Positions 1-13,944 of a stretch of DNA of 64,000 nt are shown here, piece after piece. The translations under genes and the position numbers were made by a program. Below the pieces are notes generated by a model. It was not told where the DNA came from and made no database searches. It worked only from the letters and a program-made list of their open reading frames with translations. Numbering within the stretch: the first letter of the stretch is position 1; every line of letters begins with the position of its first letter. This DNA comes from Climacteris rufus (lineage: Eukaryota > Chordata > Aves > Passeriformes > Climacteridae), in contig VZRZ01002673.1 in assembly GCA_013398175.1 (NCBI GenBank), positions 62,001-126,000 on the forward strand, written 5' to 3'.

Positions 1-3000
1 AAAGTTTTCACAAAATCTACCCACTAAGCTGAATATTTTGGCCCCTTACCTCTTCCCTAACCACATCTCTTACTGGTCTCCTAAATAAATTGCCTCAAAT
101 TAATGAGGTCTGAGGCATGAAAACAAGGATGTGTTACTGAGCTTATTTGCATAGAGGAGCCAAATTCACCTAATAAGACGGAGCTTTAAATTTTTACGAG
201 TTTGTGGAAAGACTTAAGTGCCTGAAGTCACTGGGGATTGGGGTCGGCATCTCAGGAGCCCTCTTCCCAGACTTACCCTGACACTCTCTTTCTCACCCCT
301 ACTTTTGACTTGTTTACTGCTGTCTATTGTTGGGCTGCACTCTAAGCAGTGGAAAGCAGAAAACATACCTTCTTTTATATTTTGACAAGCCTACCCATTC
401 TTGTGTTTCACAAGCTATAAAAAAGCCATGTCAAATTTAGCCCACTACACTTACTACCATTTCCAGTTGAAGGCAGGGCCCCCACACTTGTTCTCATGCT
501 GCCTGCTTTCCCTGTAAGCCATCCCTTTATTAACATCAATTGCAACTCCAGCCTCAGAGGTGAAATTAACCACTGTGCAAAGAGTCAGCAGGTATCCTAC
601 TTCAGCCATCAAAACAGGACTTACATTAAAATCTAAGTAGCGTTTAAGTCTTATATTAAGCCTTTATAGAAGGTGTACTGCACTTTTTCTGACTTACATT
701 TCATGCAAGCCGTAACACTAGGAAAATGCACTTCAGCACTTAGGCACTATGCAAATATATATTACAGGGAAAAAAAATTCGACAGATAGGCTAAGGGGCA
801 CTATATTAGGAAACACTTGAATGGTTTTTTCCAATGCCATTTTATTCTGAGAAATTGATTTTTTTTCTGAGAAAATTATAAGGGATGTGATCTGATAACC
901 TGTAATAAACACATTAGGTTCTCAAAAACAGACCTTATCCAGTGGAAAATACCTTCAAGGCTTCTCAAACTACATGAAGTTCTAAATGCATATCTTTGTT
1001 ACTTACGTAACAACAGGAACACAATCTTAGGAAAGACACAGAAAACCCCACTAAAACCAGAAGCTGGTATTCAAGTATGATCTTCCTTAGTAAGATTTTA
1101 GAGCAACAGAGTTCCACTGACTTCTGAGAAAAAAAAAAAAAAAACAACCTGATATTTTTAAAGGAAAACATAATACATAACTGCTTGTTGAAAAACTCTA
1201 CGACCATCATATTATCCCAGCTCTGTGTCCTGAGCAATATCCACTTTTGTGCTGAGGATTTAACCCAGAACTATAGCTGATCTGAGCCTGGGGTAGGAGG
1301 GGAGGCAACCTGTGCTGTTTTCCTGTTCTCCCTCATACAGCCATAGCAAAAGTATGACTTTAGTACAAAATCCATACTGTCACAGGACTGCTAGTATGCA
1401 AAATTGACCTTGCACCATGCAGTGGTGAAGCTGTGCTCCACTGCAGCATAGCAAATCTACCATGCCCAGGACCAAAGGGAGTTCTACCAAGGGAACCAGA
1501 GCACTCAAAGTTCTGACAGCAGAGCTGTATCCATCAAGGACCACGCATCTTCATACTCCCTGCACATCACCATCTTGTAGTACAAAATCATACGTTAAGC
1601 CTGGTTTATTTCTCCAAGAGCATGACAGGAGGATTGCTATGAAAAGGTGGGACACATCCTATCCTGGCCAGATGGTGCTTCTCTTCTGGCAGAGGGGATG
1701 AAAAATCCACAGCTCTTTTAATCACTTCATCTCAAATTACAGTACTCCTCCATCAAAGTTTGAACTCACACTATAGGCCTGACACATCACTGCAGAGCTT
1801 CAGACCCAGGCCCAGCTTCCCATTGCCAAAGCCAATGTCTGCCTCAGGCATTTCTTTACCACAATCTCTGACTGCCCCTTTCAGGAATGGACTCTGCTGC
1901 ACAAGACCACCAGCACAGGCTGCCTTTGTAGGAAGAGAAATGCCCATGATGGTGCTCTCGTGGATGCACAATCAGGCTGATTCATCTGGGCTGCTAAAAC
2001 TGCACCGGTTACTGATTACAGAATTACTGCCCCTCAGTTAATTAATCATGTTCTCTGCGAGCAAGAAAACCTCACCGATCTTAAAATAAGGGTCACCTGC
2101 CTGTAAACAGTGAGAACAAAGCCGAATACAGGAGGAGTGTGTTGAGCATTTAATTTCAGTAGATCTTGTCCTTCACATAAAACTTCCACTGATTAAATTC
2201 ATTGCAGACAACATAGTACAGGCACCTTCATACCAGTTCTAGATTAACTTATATCACTTCGGCTTTCGTTAAAGGGACTGACAAAAAAAATCACAAGAAC
2301 TTTTCTCAAAATTACCAACAGAAATGTGCAACAATTTTAATAATTTAGCATAAAGATTGTCAAATTTCAAGATAAACCTGTGCAGGGGTATGTGCATACC
2401 CACAGGAACAGAAAGCTTCCATGAACTATTTTTCCTGTCTATATGATCCCATATTTATTTGCCAGGAAAAAAGGAAGAGTAAAATACAATAAATATTACT
2501 GTCCTGTTTGACTGCCAATACACAAGCGTGGCTGTGCACATAAAGTCGGACATCGCATCCCACTGTCACCTCCCTCAGGCACACAGGGCAGCAGGAGGAC
2601 AATCCCTGCCCACCAGGCACAGCACAAAGGTCAGAGCTGAGGGGACAAGAGGGGAGCATGATCCACGGAAACAAATGTGCATGGATGTGGCAGATTTGAG
2701 GGTGGTGTCTGGGGTGAGCCCTTGCCTTCACCAGTCAGCAGAAAGTACACAAAAGGGGCCTCAACTCAAAAAAAACCCCTCACCCTACCCTCCTGCGTTC
2801 CTTGTGGTTTCTCCCATAAGCACACCTTCAGTACTTCCTCCTGCTCTGTTTGCATGTATTCCTCCTCTCCGTGCTGAGTGCTGCACAAGCCCATCAGATG
2901 AATGAGACCTTTATAAAGCTCACAGGTGCTGTTGTGCCTTGCTGTTCATGTAATACACATGGCAGTCAGCCAGGAAAGCCAAATGATTATATATACCTTT

Positions 3001-6000
3001 AACGGGTTTAGGAAGGATGGAAGGGCGTGGGAGAGGGAGAAGGAGGGAGGGATATAAGTTTAACACTACAGCATTGTTTTCATAGATAATTTTGTTTAAA
3101 AAAAAAAAAAAACACTGATGTGTATGTACAACAGAGCAAATGAAAACAAGGCAGGTTTCTGGATCTTTTCAGCATGTGATGTGCTAGGTGAGAGTTGACA
3201 CTATGCACACAATGAAAGAAATGCACAAAAGGATTAATCACACAGGCAATTGCAAACCAGAGCTCCCACAGCTGGATGAGAGTAAAGACTAAATTGAGTT
3301 GTAGCAAAAATATGTTAAATCAATATTAACCACAGACAGCGGGAGCAAATCTTTATTTAGAGACAGTTTACACAACCCTCCCCCCTCTCTCCCTCCACAC
3401 CCCCTCGCCCCACACAGATGCTGTTTCTGAAAGGTTTCTCAGTACTGTGAGGCCTGGTTGGAAGTGCACCAGCAGATCCAACTAAGGGACTGGTGAGGCA
3501 GGTTTCATGCTCAGCTGGCAGTCACACCTCAGTGCTGAGGGATGGGCACTGCTCTGCCAGAGCTGCGAGAGCCAGCAAGGACACAGGCATGGCACAAAGG
3601 ACACCTTGGAGGGTCCGTGGTGGCTCCTCTGGGTAAATCCCATGGGTGAGGAAACACAAAGCAACCAGCAAACCTCAGGCCACAGCCTCCTCCTTTTCCC
3701 ATCATGGTTCCAGACCACCTCTTCTGGGTCCCTGCCCCAGACTGCAAGGGCAAATGCATGTGTTAATCATTCAACATGGGGGCCCTCACAGGAAAACAAG
3801 CTACACAGAGCAGCAGATAAGTAGGCAAGGAAACATTAGAAAAATCAGTTTTCTCTAACAGTATAGAATTACAGCAGCCATTTAATGCTGACAGCGTCTC
3901 TTCTAAAGCAGCCCAGGATGGGCATGAAGTTTAGATGAGTACTGTGTATTTTTCCTTGCGGTTCACATCATTTACATGGAGACCAAATGTGCATCAAACT
4001 AGGAACTTGTCTGAGTCCTTAGCAGCCAGGGCAGGAAAAGTGCAGACAAGCCAAGGCAGCTTTCAGACAGTGACAAGGCATTCATTGCTACCACAACTTT
4101 CTCCTTGTTCTGTAATCACTATCTGCAGAACAACTGAAATAAGGTTCCTAGAATTTATTACAGAGGATTCACTTTGTTATCAATATGCAGGAAGCACTAC
4201 AGCTACACAGGGGAGGAGAGATAGTTTCATAGTACTCATTCTTCACACAAGCCCAATAAAATGCTCAAGCGCTAGCACATTGCCAATAAAGGCTGAATTT
4301 TGGGTCCACTCTGAGCTCTGACGTGGACTTGTGCACTAGTGGCACATCTTTTATCTGTGTTCAAGCCCCTGCCACCCTTAGATGGGAAAAACAATTCTTG
4401 CAAGAATTCCTGGTTTGTCTATTGGACTTTAGAAGTCTTAAAGCAAAATGTGCTGCAGAAACCAGCATAAGAGGTACAATTCTGTGCTAAAGCTCTTTTA
4501 GAGTAACTCCTCTTCCCTAAAAGACAACCACTTGTCTCTTCTTTCTCAATGACCACACTCTCAAATCTAAACATTTTTCAGTGGTCAATTTAGTTTTTAG
4601 GATCAATAACTTGGAAATGTGGATTATATTGGTCAAGCCTCTTCTATGCTTCCTCCATGGCTCACAAGGAATACCTTGGAAGCTCTTGACATCTGCCATA
4701 ACTGTCCATTTATCCAGCATTATTTAAATGTAATGTGGTTGGATAAGACACTGCAAGCCAGACACAAACCCAGGCAAAGCCTATGCAAAATTTAACCTAG
4801 ATAGAATAGCCTGCTTCTATTTGGACCTGCTACAAGGTGGTTTGTTTTTGAGGGTGGGAATTTCTTAGAAGTGGAGAAAGAGGAAGCAGGGAAGGAGGTT
4901 AACAGATGTATTTATAAATATGCAGGGTTGCCAGCTTCAACAGCTAAATTCAGGACTATACTGCAACCAACAAGACCAGATGACAAACACCTCAGCTAAT
5001 GGAAGGAGCTTTCCACAGTGCATTAGTGCCAAGCTTTTGAAAGCAATTACCTGTGGAAGCTGGATTAGCTTGACTGGCAAAATAAAAGTATACTGGAAAT
5101 CTGATTTACTTTTTGGGAAACAGAATTAAAACACATCTCCTCATTTCTCAGTGCTTACTAGGAAATGGTATCCCCCATCAACCCCTCCAGTTCCCTTATA
5201 AGCTGTGCTTCTAGGAAAGCTTCACTGAGGAATGTGGAGGGTACAGATGGATTGCTTCCATGTTTATTCTTTTATTAGGAATTTGTTTCAGTGAGCACCT
5301 CTATCATAACACAGTCTGATTTATGCACACCTTGCGGCAGGGAAGACAAACGAATCAAATTTTCCACAGAACAAGATGACCTCATGCTTTTAAAAGAAAT
5401 TTTATTTTAATGATTTTTGTAAGGGACAAGACTTCGCCCTTAACAGCAAGCTACAACCCAGAACCTATGTCAGTGCAAGTGACTAAATACATTACAATCT
5501 ACTGACAATGTCTTATTTCAAAGCTCTTCATTTCAAGAACCACCTTTATGGTTTACATATTTCTTGGGAGCAAGCCAGTAACTTGGGGCACTGGCAATCT
5601 TCATTCCAGCAGGACCAAGGTCACGATTGCACTTCATTAAGACATGGGATAGTAAAAGAATGCAAAGCCTTTTCATTTACCTTTATGTGAGCACCAAGGA
5701 GAGGCTTCTGCACTTTCTTCGCAGCAATGGAATTTCAGAGAAGAAATAGATGAGGGAGAGGAGCCTGTACAGAGCTGGTGTATCTATGTTTCATGGGGTC
5801 TGAGAGCTGTTTTGGAGAAAAGACCCTTGTAGCAAATAGACTCACAGTTAAAGACTGCAATGGAAAATCTAGATCAGCTCTGCTGAAGGAGGAAATGAAT
5901 TCTTCCCTACACCCCTCAGCACTACGTGCAGAGATAAAGGTTTGCCCCTTGATGCTTAGCAGAAGTCTGACTTTCAAATCAAAACAGTACTGTGTCATCT

Positions 6001-6750
6001 GGCTGTCTGGGCTGCACTGTACATTCAGCGTCTGCTTGATCTTCTCAGACTGGAGAAATGCTGGAGATAAAGTACGTGCAAATAAAAATAGTTTAAAGAA
6101 GAATGCTGGTGATAATGCCCAGTTGTACCTTGTTGCTTCATGCTTCCAAACATTCTTAAAGAGCTGCTCGTGCCTTACGGGGAAATAGGCAGCACTTTGT
6201 GCTTACAAAAATAACTGACTCTCCAAATTTCCTCCTCCCTAATGCTATCAGAGGAGATATTGGCATATAAACAGAATACATACATTCAAGAGGCTTTTGG
6301 ATCAGTAGCAGACCCCAGTGCCAAGGACACCATTAACCCTCATACTCCCTATGTAGCCCAGGGACTGAAGCAAAGGGTCAAAATAGGAAAAAAATTGTCA
6401 TGATTATCTGTAGCCAGATGATTGCAAGGTCTGAGGGCTCAGATTTCAGATGGGAAAATGAGAAGTACGTGACCCACAAAAGCCTCAAGCAGTCCAATTT
6501 CTATTTTAAACAGTGAAGCAGAACGCAGGCTGTGTAGAGACACCTAGAAAGTGAAAAGAGGTGGAGTCAGACCCACCTTTCCCGAAAATCAAGAGCCATG
6601 TTTCATCATGTGCAAGATAATGCCCTACCTGTATAGCCACCAACACTGTGAAGCAATAGAAAGAGGCAAAGACAAATTATCCATCTCCCTTAAGGGGAGA
6701 AAAATACTGAATTGTTATTTTTAAAGTCTCCAGACACCAAAAGAACTCAT
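1..6750. other. No gene seen; probably TBXAS1 intron
   Basis: AT-rich sequence with A runs at about 1128-1144 and 3098-3112. Open frames are short, unrelated to known domains and not enclosed by convincing splice sites. A 46-base minus-strand segment ending at a GAAG|GTATGT donor near 371 is too short to judge. Confidence 0.4.
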
Positions 6751-6755
6751 GTAGG
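6751..6755. repeat. Target-site duplication, left copy
   Basis: GTAGG directly before the LTR start; an identical copy follows the LTR end. Confidence 0.8.
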
Positions 6756-7334
6756 TGTGCTGGCTTTGACTGGGATAGAGTTAATTTTCTTCATAGTACT
6801 GGTATGGGGCTGTGTTTTGGATTTGTGCTGCAGACAGTGTTGCTAACTCAGGGATGTTTTGGTTATTGCTGAGCAGCCCTTGCATAGAGTCAAGGCCTTT
6901 TCTGCCTCTCGCACCATGCCACCATCAACGAGGTTGGAGGTGCACAAGAAGTTGGGAGGGGACGCAGCTGGGACAACTGACCCAAGGAACATTCCATACC
7001 ATATGGCACATGCTCAGCATGTAGAGCTGGGGGAAGAAGGAGGAAGGGGAGCATGTTGGGAGTGATGGCGTTTGTCTTCCCAAGCCACTGTTATGTGTGC
7101 TGGAGCCTTGCTGTCCTGGGGATGGCTGAACATCTGCCTGCCCGTGGGAAATGGTGAATTAATTCCTCGTTTTGCTTTGCTTGAGTGCATGGCTTTTGTT
7201 TTACCTGTTAAACTGTCTTTACCTCAACCTACAAGTTTTCTCACTTTTACTCTTCTGCTTGTTTCCCCCACTGGTGGGGAAAGGAGCAAGTGGCTGCATG
7301 GGGCTTAGCTGGCCACTGGGGTTAAGCCACAACA
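6756..7334 (+). mobile_element. Solo LTR of an avian ERVL-like endogenous retrovirus
   Basis: The element is 579 bases long, starts TGTGCTGG, ends CCACAACA and is flanked on both sides by the same five bases, GTAGG (6751-6755 and 7335-7339). A 5-bp duplication fits class III (ERVL-type) integration. The interior matches my memory of a common avian LTR family: an opening GGGATAGAGTTAATTTTCT, a central GGCACATGCTCAGCATGTAG and a 3' part with TTAAACTGTCTTTACC. The place where I recall a TATATAA core promoter reads CATGTAG here, so the promoter looks decayed. No gag, pol or env sequence adjoins it, so recombination between two LTRs probably removed the body. Short open frames inside are not genes. 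It is antisense to the inferred TBXAS1 transcript. Confidence 0.85.
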
Positions 7335-7339
7335 GTAGG
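7335..7339. repeat. Target-site duplication, right copy
   Basis: GTAGG directly after the LTR end, matching the left copy exactly. Confidence 0.8.
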
Positions 7340-10300
7340 TCAAAAGCAATAAAAAATAAATATATGAGAGAGACAGTCACATGAACCCCTCTGATGACGT
7401 GTTTTTCTAAAAATAATCATGGGCACTTCTTTTGCCCCCGAACCCAAAGAGCTGAATAAGATTGTGTTACAGCTGCACAGTCACATTGCAAGATAATACG
7501 GGATGTGAGCCAGATTCTCACCTCACGTAAATCAGCAGAGCACTGCTGGAGTCACTGCAGTTATTTTCAACAGTCCCAGCGGAGGATCTCGCCACACATT
7601 TCTGTGTGATATACACAGCTCACAAGCAGCGTGACCAGCTTTATTAAAGTTCATATTTTTCCAATCACAAGTGTCTCACATGCTTCATTATTCAAATTTT
7701 ATATAAAGAAACCATTAAGATCTCAAGGTGCCCTGAGGACCAAAGACATTTTAAAGGAAAGCAGTTAGAAGCAAGACAATGAGTATTAAAAGTTGGGGTT
7801 TGTTTGTTTTTTTCCTGATTGTCCTATTTAATGGGTGAGGAGAGCTAGCAGGTTAAGAAGGTTAGAAAGAGGCCCACTGGAACCATCCTCTCTCTTTCTT
7901 CCTGGATAGATCAGAACGAACCTGGTTTGTTTATTTTTTCCTGTTGTAACATGGGTCAAAGTATTAAAATGACTGAGAATCACTGACCTCTTGCTTAAAA
8001 TCTTTGGGCTCACATGTATGACAAGACTGGGCAGAAAAGGTTAAGTTCAAAGCAGCTTGAAGCTCTAGGGACACTTTGAAGTACTTTAGGAGAGTCGAAA
8101 TTCATAAGGACCCCTTTAATGCCTAAGTAAACTAACAAATGTTTTTGGAACAGTCTAGCATCCCCTAAGGAAAAAGAGCTGTGTAGTAATAATCAGTGAA
8201 ATAACCAAATAGTCTAAAAAAATAGTCTGATAAAAAAATCCTATTAGAGCTGCTCTCTTCCTTTGGTAAAGCTAATTGCATTTTTTTTTTTGCTTTCTAA
8301 AAACAGCAGCCACCATCTTCTTCCCAGAGTTAGTCTTCAAAATGAAGTGCCATTCCTGGTAATTTGTGACAGACTATCCCAAGGAAGTTAACCATTTAGG
8401 GTTGGACTGTGTTGCTGCTGCCACCAGATGCAGACAATGCCATGCTGCCCTGGTCCAGTCATTGGAGAACCATGAGGAATTAAAACTCCTCCAGCAGAGC
8501 TCATGACCAACATGCTGCATCCTGGCTTTGGAAAAAAATATACCTGAAAAAGACTTGGATAAGCACCTACTTTGAAAGATGAGCTCCTTCAGAGCTCCAC
8601 TGCTGTGTGTTTTGTACATGCATATTTCTAGAAGCAACAGAGGGAACTCTGTTGTATATGCAGAAGAGAAACAACTCCCAGCGACAATTGGGAGTGATTC
8701 TTTCCCCTCAAAACAAACTCCTCATATTGTCCAAAGTCACTCAGATTTGCTAGAAATAAATAGGATAACCTGCCACTAAGTAGGAATTGCATTTTCTAAG
8801 AAAAAAAGCTTACTTTGGGTAGGGTATGTGATGCAACCACAGGAACATTATTTTACATCCTCAATTCTGTGGAATTTCAGAAGGGATCTACTGACCTGCC
8901 AACATGTCATCAGGAAGGCAAATTTCCTCTCTTATTATGTACAAGTAGAAAGCATAGAGAGGCTTGTCTTTTCCATTTACTACAGCAGTGTTAACTCATT
9001 TAGGACGAGGCAAGGAAGTCATACATCACAGGCTGTTTCTGGAAGATCAGCATGACATTTTCTCACTGCCTCTCCTGCTTAATCCAGTATTTACCCGAAT
9101 TGGATGGATGTCAGTACAGCAAGCAGAGCCTTCATCCAGAACCATGGCCAATAGCTATTAGCTGATAGTGAATACAACAGCACCAGCAGTCCTCTGCCCT
9201 AGAGCACAGGATCTGCAGAGCAGGAAGGTCTTGCTGCTTTGTGCCTTGCACAATTAGACACGGGGGCCTGAGAGGATCCTCATTTCTTCAGGAGGGACTG
9301 AAGACCCGCTCTGGGAACCAGTCCTGTCAGCAGGGGCTCTCACCCAGCCACCTGACACAGGTGATCTTGAAGGGGAGGAAAATACAACAAGACTGCCTGT
9401 CACTAGACCACTGCAGAGTGGTAACTAGGGGATGAAAGCCATACACTGATTCCCTGAGGGGTGGAGTCCAGTTGTGGTGTGGGAAGAGCACATTACGGAT
9501 CAGACTCTTGAGGTGTGAGTGAAACAAACATGGCAGTTTTGCTAATTTTCTCCCCAAGGTAACATCAAGGCTTCCACTCCTTCACCTGAAGGTGAAAGCA
9601 AAAGAGGGTGGTAATAATGGTCTGGATCAGATTCCCACTTAAAGTGGCCTCTAGAGAAGTACAAGTGTTTAACATCAATGACCAAAGCAGCTGTGGAACT
9701 AATTGCAATACTTTGCCCAACATTTCATCAAATACAGTAAAGACCCTATACCCATATGCCATTCCTAAAGGCAAAAAGAGTAAACAATTAGTACACAAGG
9801 GAGTTAACAGCTGAAGTGGGGGGGTTTATTATTTTTTCTGGAGACAGGCTCCTGGTAAATTCAAGGGGTGGCTTGCAACTAGTTAAACTGCCTGAAGGAG
9901 AGGGATCTCTGCTTTAGCCAAAGACAGTGGCTAAATCAGTGGAAGGGCTTCTAAGAGTGCCGGGCTTGCGTGCTTGTACAGTAGCGGTCCCCACTGTGCA
10001 CGAGCTGTTCAAAGCAGGGAGCACAGACTCTGCCAGATGTCCCATCCGTCCCGTGGCCTTGCATGGAGCAGCAATGTCATGTATTCACAACAGTTGTGCA
10101 ACTCACACACAGTATCAGTGCTGGAATAACGCCCAGACTCAGCCCTGGTCATTCATAAATATGGACAGAGCCCAAGTCCTTGATTATAAACACTCTTACA
10201 TGCAGTTATGCAAGTGAGTGAATAATTCAGGCTTTCTTCCCAGATACAACATTATATTGAGCTATGTAAGAACACAGCTCTGCTCTGGCACAGTCTGACA

Positions 10301-13300
10301 TTTCTGTACATCAGCGCTTTTCTCCAGCACAGCTTGTAAACTGGGGAAGAGCAAAGCTCACAGAAAAGCTTACAGAACTGTGACCTCTCATGGCATCACC
10401 CTCTCACCTCCTGAGCACCCCTCTCTCTCCGGCCTGGCTCCCACTGTGTGTTTACCTTTTGCCTAACACCAGGATCCCAGGAAAAGAGAAGGTATACCAA
10501 CAGCCTACTGGGGTGAGACGTGGCCACGGCTGGCAGTGTTATGCCAGCAAGACTGTGGCATTTTGAACTCCAGGGAGAGTTTGAGCAGAAGCATGCCCAT
10601 AGCCAAGTACAGCTGTCCAGGCTGCAAAAATGCAGCCCAGAGCAAGAGGATCACTGTGGGAAAGTGAACTCTAATCCCACAGACTCCATCACAACCCATC
10701 TAATCCATTTCAATATCGTATATGCACTTCACAGGGTTGCTATAAGAACCAGATAGCTGAAAGTTAGAGTTTAAATTTAACAAAGTGTTTCCATCTATAG
10801 TAAAGCCGAAAATACTACCAGCATTCCCCACAGTTACCCAACACTCTCTACTGAAACACCATTTTCTCAGTGACTTGCTCAGGCACCCAAGTATTGACTA
10901 ACTTCCTTTCTTGATTCTCCCAGTTTTCCCTTGACTACACCATCTTTGAAACCCATTTCCTTGACTCATACTGGGCCATGATACCATGTGTAACAGACAG
11001 GTACCTGGCTCCATGGAAGCTCCCACTGACTCCAGTGAGAGGTCTCCTAGGCAGCCCAGCGTCACCCTGCACTGCACCAGGAGCTCCAATTTCCTGTATT
11101 GTAGCCATTCAAGGTGCTGGCTCATGTAACACCTCAAGAGTCACAAGTGAAAATGCTCTGGCCATACCTGTCCTGCTATACATGTGAGCATGGTTTCCCT
11201 TTGCATGCAAGTAATAAAACAAGTAAACACAAACTGCTCATCACTTTTCAAGGTGACTTTATAGTCCCACTCAAATTTGGCCTTTTCAAAATTTTGTTTG
11301 AGAAGTACACTATTATCTACATGTATCCTACCAAAGGAACAGACAGCAGCTTTTTGCAGGTTTAGTTATTTGATCCCTGCAGCAACATGCTCCTGACACA
11401 GTTTTATAGCACTCTGTGGAGTTTTCTAGCAATATTTCTTCCATCTCTCTACCAGACAGTGGAAGTGGAGCATACCTCTCATATGGGTGTAAGCATGTTT
11501 CCAGACTTTACAGCCAACTCACAGCTGCACAGTATTAAACACAAAAGTAAATTATCATTCCCTATTGCATTATATGAAAGGGCAGAATACAGCTAACTAT
11601 TTAAGCCTCTACATAATTCTTTTAACCTAGAAGAAAGAAAGTGCATGCTTTGAAAGCTATTTTTCTCTGAAATGTTCAACTAGGTCTTCTGTTCTAGGTG
11701 AGTATTTCATACAGATAGTGCTAAGCAGCAGAAATAATTCCTTCCACACTCCTTCATAATACAAATTCTGATATAAACCCACATTAGAAGTCAGCCAGAT
11801 AAGAGCTCAGACAGGTACTTTACAAAGCTCAGCTGATTCCTCAGATATCCACAATAAAATAAAACATCATTATACTTGTTGCCTTGCAATGAATTTGGAC
11901 TAGGTTTGTCAGTTTTGCATTGGTATTGTACTATGTTTAGCATAGGTTTGGTGCTTGATAGGTAACCACAGCAAGAAACAAACATAAACACAACAAAAAA
12001 AGCCCAGAGCATTTCAATTACTTAATTTTCCCATAAAACATCTACACTCTCATGCAAAAAATAAAAAGCTCCCACCTTAAAGTAATTTATTTTTCTGCAG
12101 CTAAGCAGGATTTTGTGGCCAGGGGGAAAACATTCCCAAAAGTGCTTCTTTCAGACCTTTGTGCACACTGTAAAAACCTGCCAGTGCTTACAGAGACTGT
12201 TCTCCTGATTACTTTTTATGCCTGCACTGTGCAAACGTTACATACAAAGTGGGTGAGAGTGTTTTTTAAAAACAAACAGAAAAATCATAAAAAGGAAGTG
12301 CTTCAATTCTTTGCTTCAATTTGGATGAAAGCTTGAGGTATTGCCAGTCTTCCTCGGAGAACACAACCATCTCTCCACTAAACACACAACATACTTTTAG
12401 GATCTGTAACTTGTTGCTTACTGTACACATGAAAGAGACTATGAACTAAATTGCACTTCGATGTGTTCACTATTATTAGGCCAGCAACCATCTTTTCATC
12501 TTTAGTTTAGCACTCAGTACTGCAGGGCCACGTTTCCTTACCCCATAGACAGTCTCCATGGAAATGTTTGTTTATGGGGAGAAAAAGCATCATGGGATTA
12601 TTTTTGCTTGACTTCATAGGGAGTTGTGGTGCCTCTCTGGATGCACTTTATATTACTAATGCCAGTTCACATGTCTAATCAGCTTTAAACTTCCCTAGTA
12701 CATACTTTCAGATTATATTCAGAGGGACACAACACTGTCTCTCTCTTTATTTTTAAATGCATCCACTCCTGTGCCTGTGGGGAAAGGAGACAAGCCAGCA
12801 TGCCTGCAGAGACAGTGCTGTGGGCTCCCAGCTCCTGCCAAGCTCTGCAGCAGCCTGGCTTTTTTGCCTGGCTCTGACTAAGCTCTCACTATTCACCCTC
12901 TCTGAGCACTGCCTGCTGCTGCTTACTTCACAAAGGTCCTCCAATGAAGAGTTAAAAGCTGTGCAGGAAAGTTGGAGCAAGCCTGCAAAAACATTTTTAT
13001 AAGCTTGTTTGCAAGTGAAAAGGCAACTGTACACAATAGCCAGGAGCCCACGTGCTCTGCCCTGGGCTAGACATAAATTCTCCATCCTGCTCCTCTGCTC
13101 TAAGTGATTCCAGGTCACATCCATACATCATGGAACTTTACTATTGTGCTCACGGTATTTAAACTTGGGGCAGGAAGCAGCTGGGCTCCAGTGTACGATC
13201 TCATATATATCTGGGCATATATTTCCATGGGAGCATGGTACAGCTTTAGCAGGCTTAATTTCTGCTCCACACCAGCAGAAAACCAGCTTTTCTGCTGGGG

Positions 13301-13760
13301 GAAGGAAATGCCATGGGGACTCTGGCAGTGGAGAGCTGACAGCAGACCATCTCCAGAGGAAATCACTGTGTTACAGAGATGTCAAAAACCAAACACCTAA
13401 CCAAAACTGAGAGAAATATAAAGACGGACCAAAAAATAGCAAAACACCAGTTCATCCCTGAACAGACCCAGACCACAGGCAGTTTGACGCAGAAATTAAA
13501 CCCAGGTCAGACCTGGGTCCCCCACTGAAGGCTTTGTCCTGCTTGCTCCACACCAGTACAGTGGGCTGCATTGCACAGAGAGGTGCAGGGAAAAGCAGGC
13601 ACCAAGGAAGTGGCACTGAGCATGGGAATGGGGCATCCATCAGCCTCTTCATGCAAAGCCTGGGAGCCAGAGGGTCCCCTGCCAGTGCACACCGCATGAG
13701 TCACAGCAACCTGAAGCCACCCATCTGTTAGAAGAGACTTTGATCCACACCTTGTCACAG
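7340..13760. other. No gene seen; probably TBXAS1 intron
   Basis: Unique-looking sequence without recognisable coding or repeat content. The minus-strand frame at 12753-13124 (123 codons) lies in a slightly GC-richer patch, has no recognisable motif and is overlapped by open frames on the other strand. Confidence 0.4.
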
Positions 13761-13944
13761 GATATGTTGAGTTGGAAGGGACTCAAAAGGATCATGGAGT
13801 CCATCTCCTGGCCCCACACAGGACCATCCCCAAAAACCACACCATGTGACCAAGAGCATTGTCCAAACACTTCTTGAACTCTGTCAGGCTTCGTGGTCTG
13901 ACCACTGCCCTGGGGAGCCCCTTCCAGTGCCCAGCCAGGGGGTG
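13761..13944 (-). mobile_element. CR1 LINE fragment, 3' region, antisense
   Basis: The plus strand reads as the reverse complement of a CR1 3' end: GTTGGAAGGGACTC, then GATCATGGAGTCCATCTCC, ACCATGTGACCAAGAGCATTG, CACTTCTTGAACTCTGTCAG and TGCCCTGGGGAGCCCCTTCC. These blocks occur in this order in the avian CR1 consensus as I remember it. The 3' terminal octamer repeat is worn away at the left end, and the element is 5'-truncated at about 13944, as is usual for CR1. Confidence 0.85.

Noticed and set aside
4245..4300. Minus-strand string FIGNV preceded by PKFS-like codons, resembling the P450 PKPSPFIGN segment
   Set aside because: The two halves are in different frames and the rest of the exon does not match.
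6812..7384. Several open frames of 68-78 codons
   Set aside because: They lie within or overlap the solo LTR and are chance frames.
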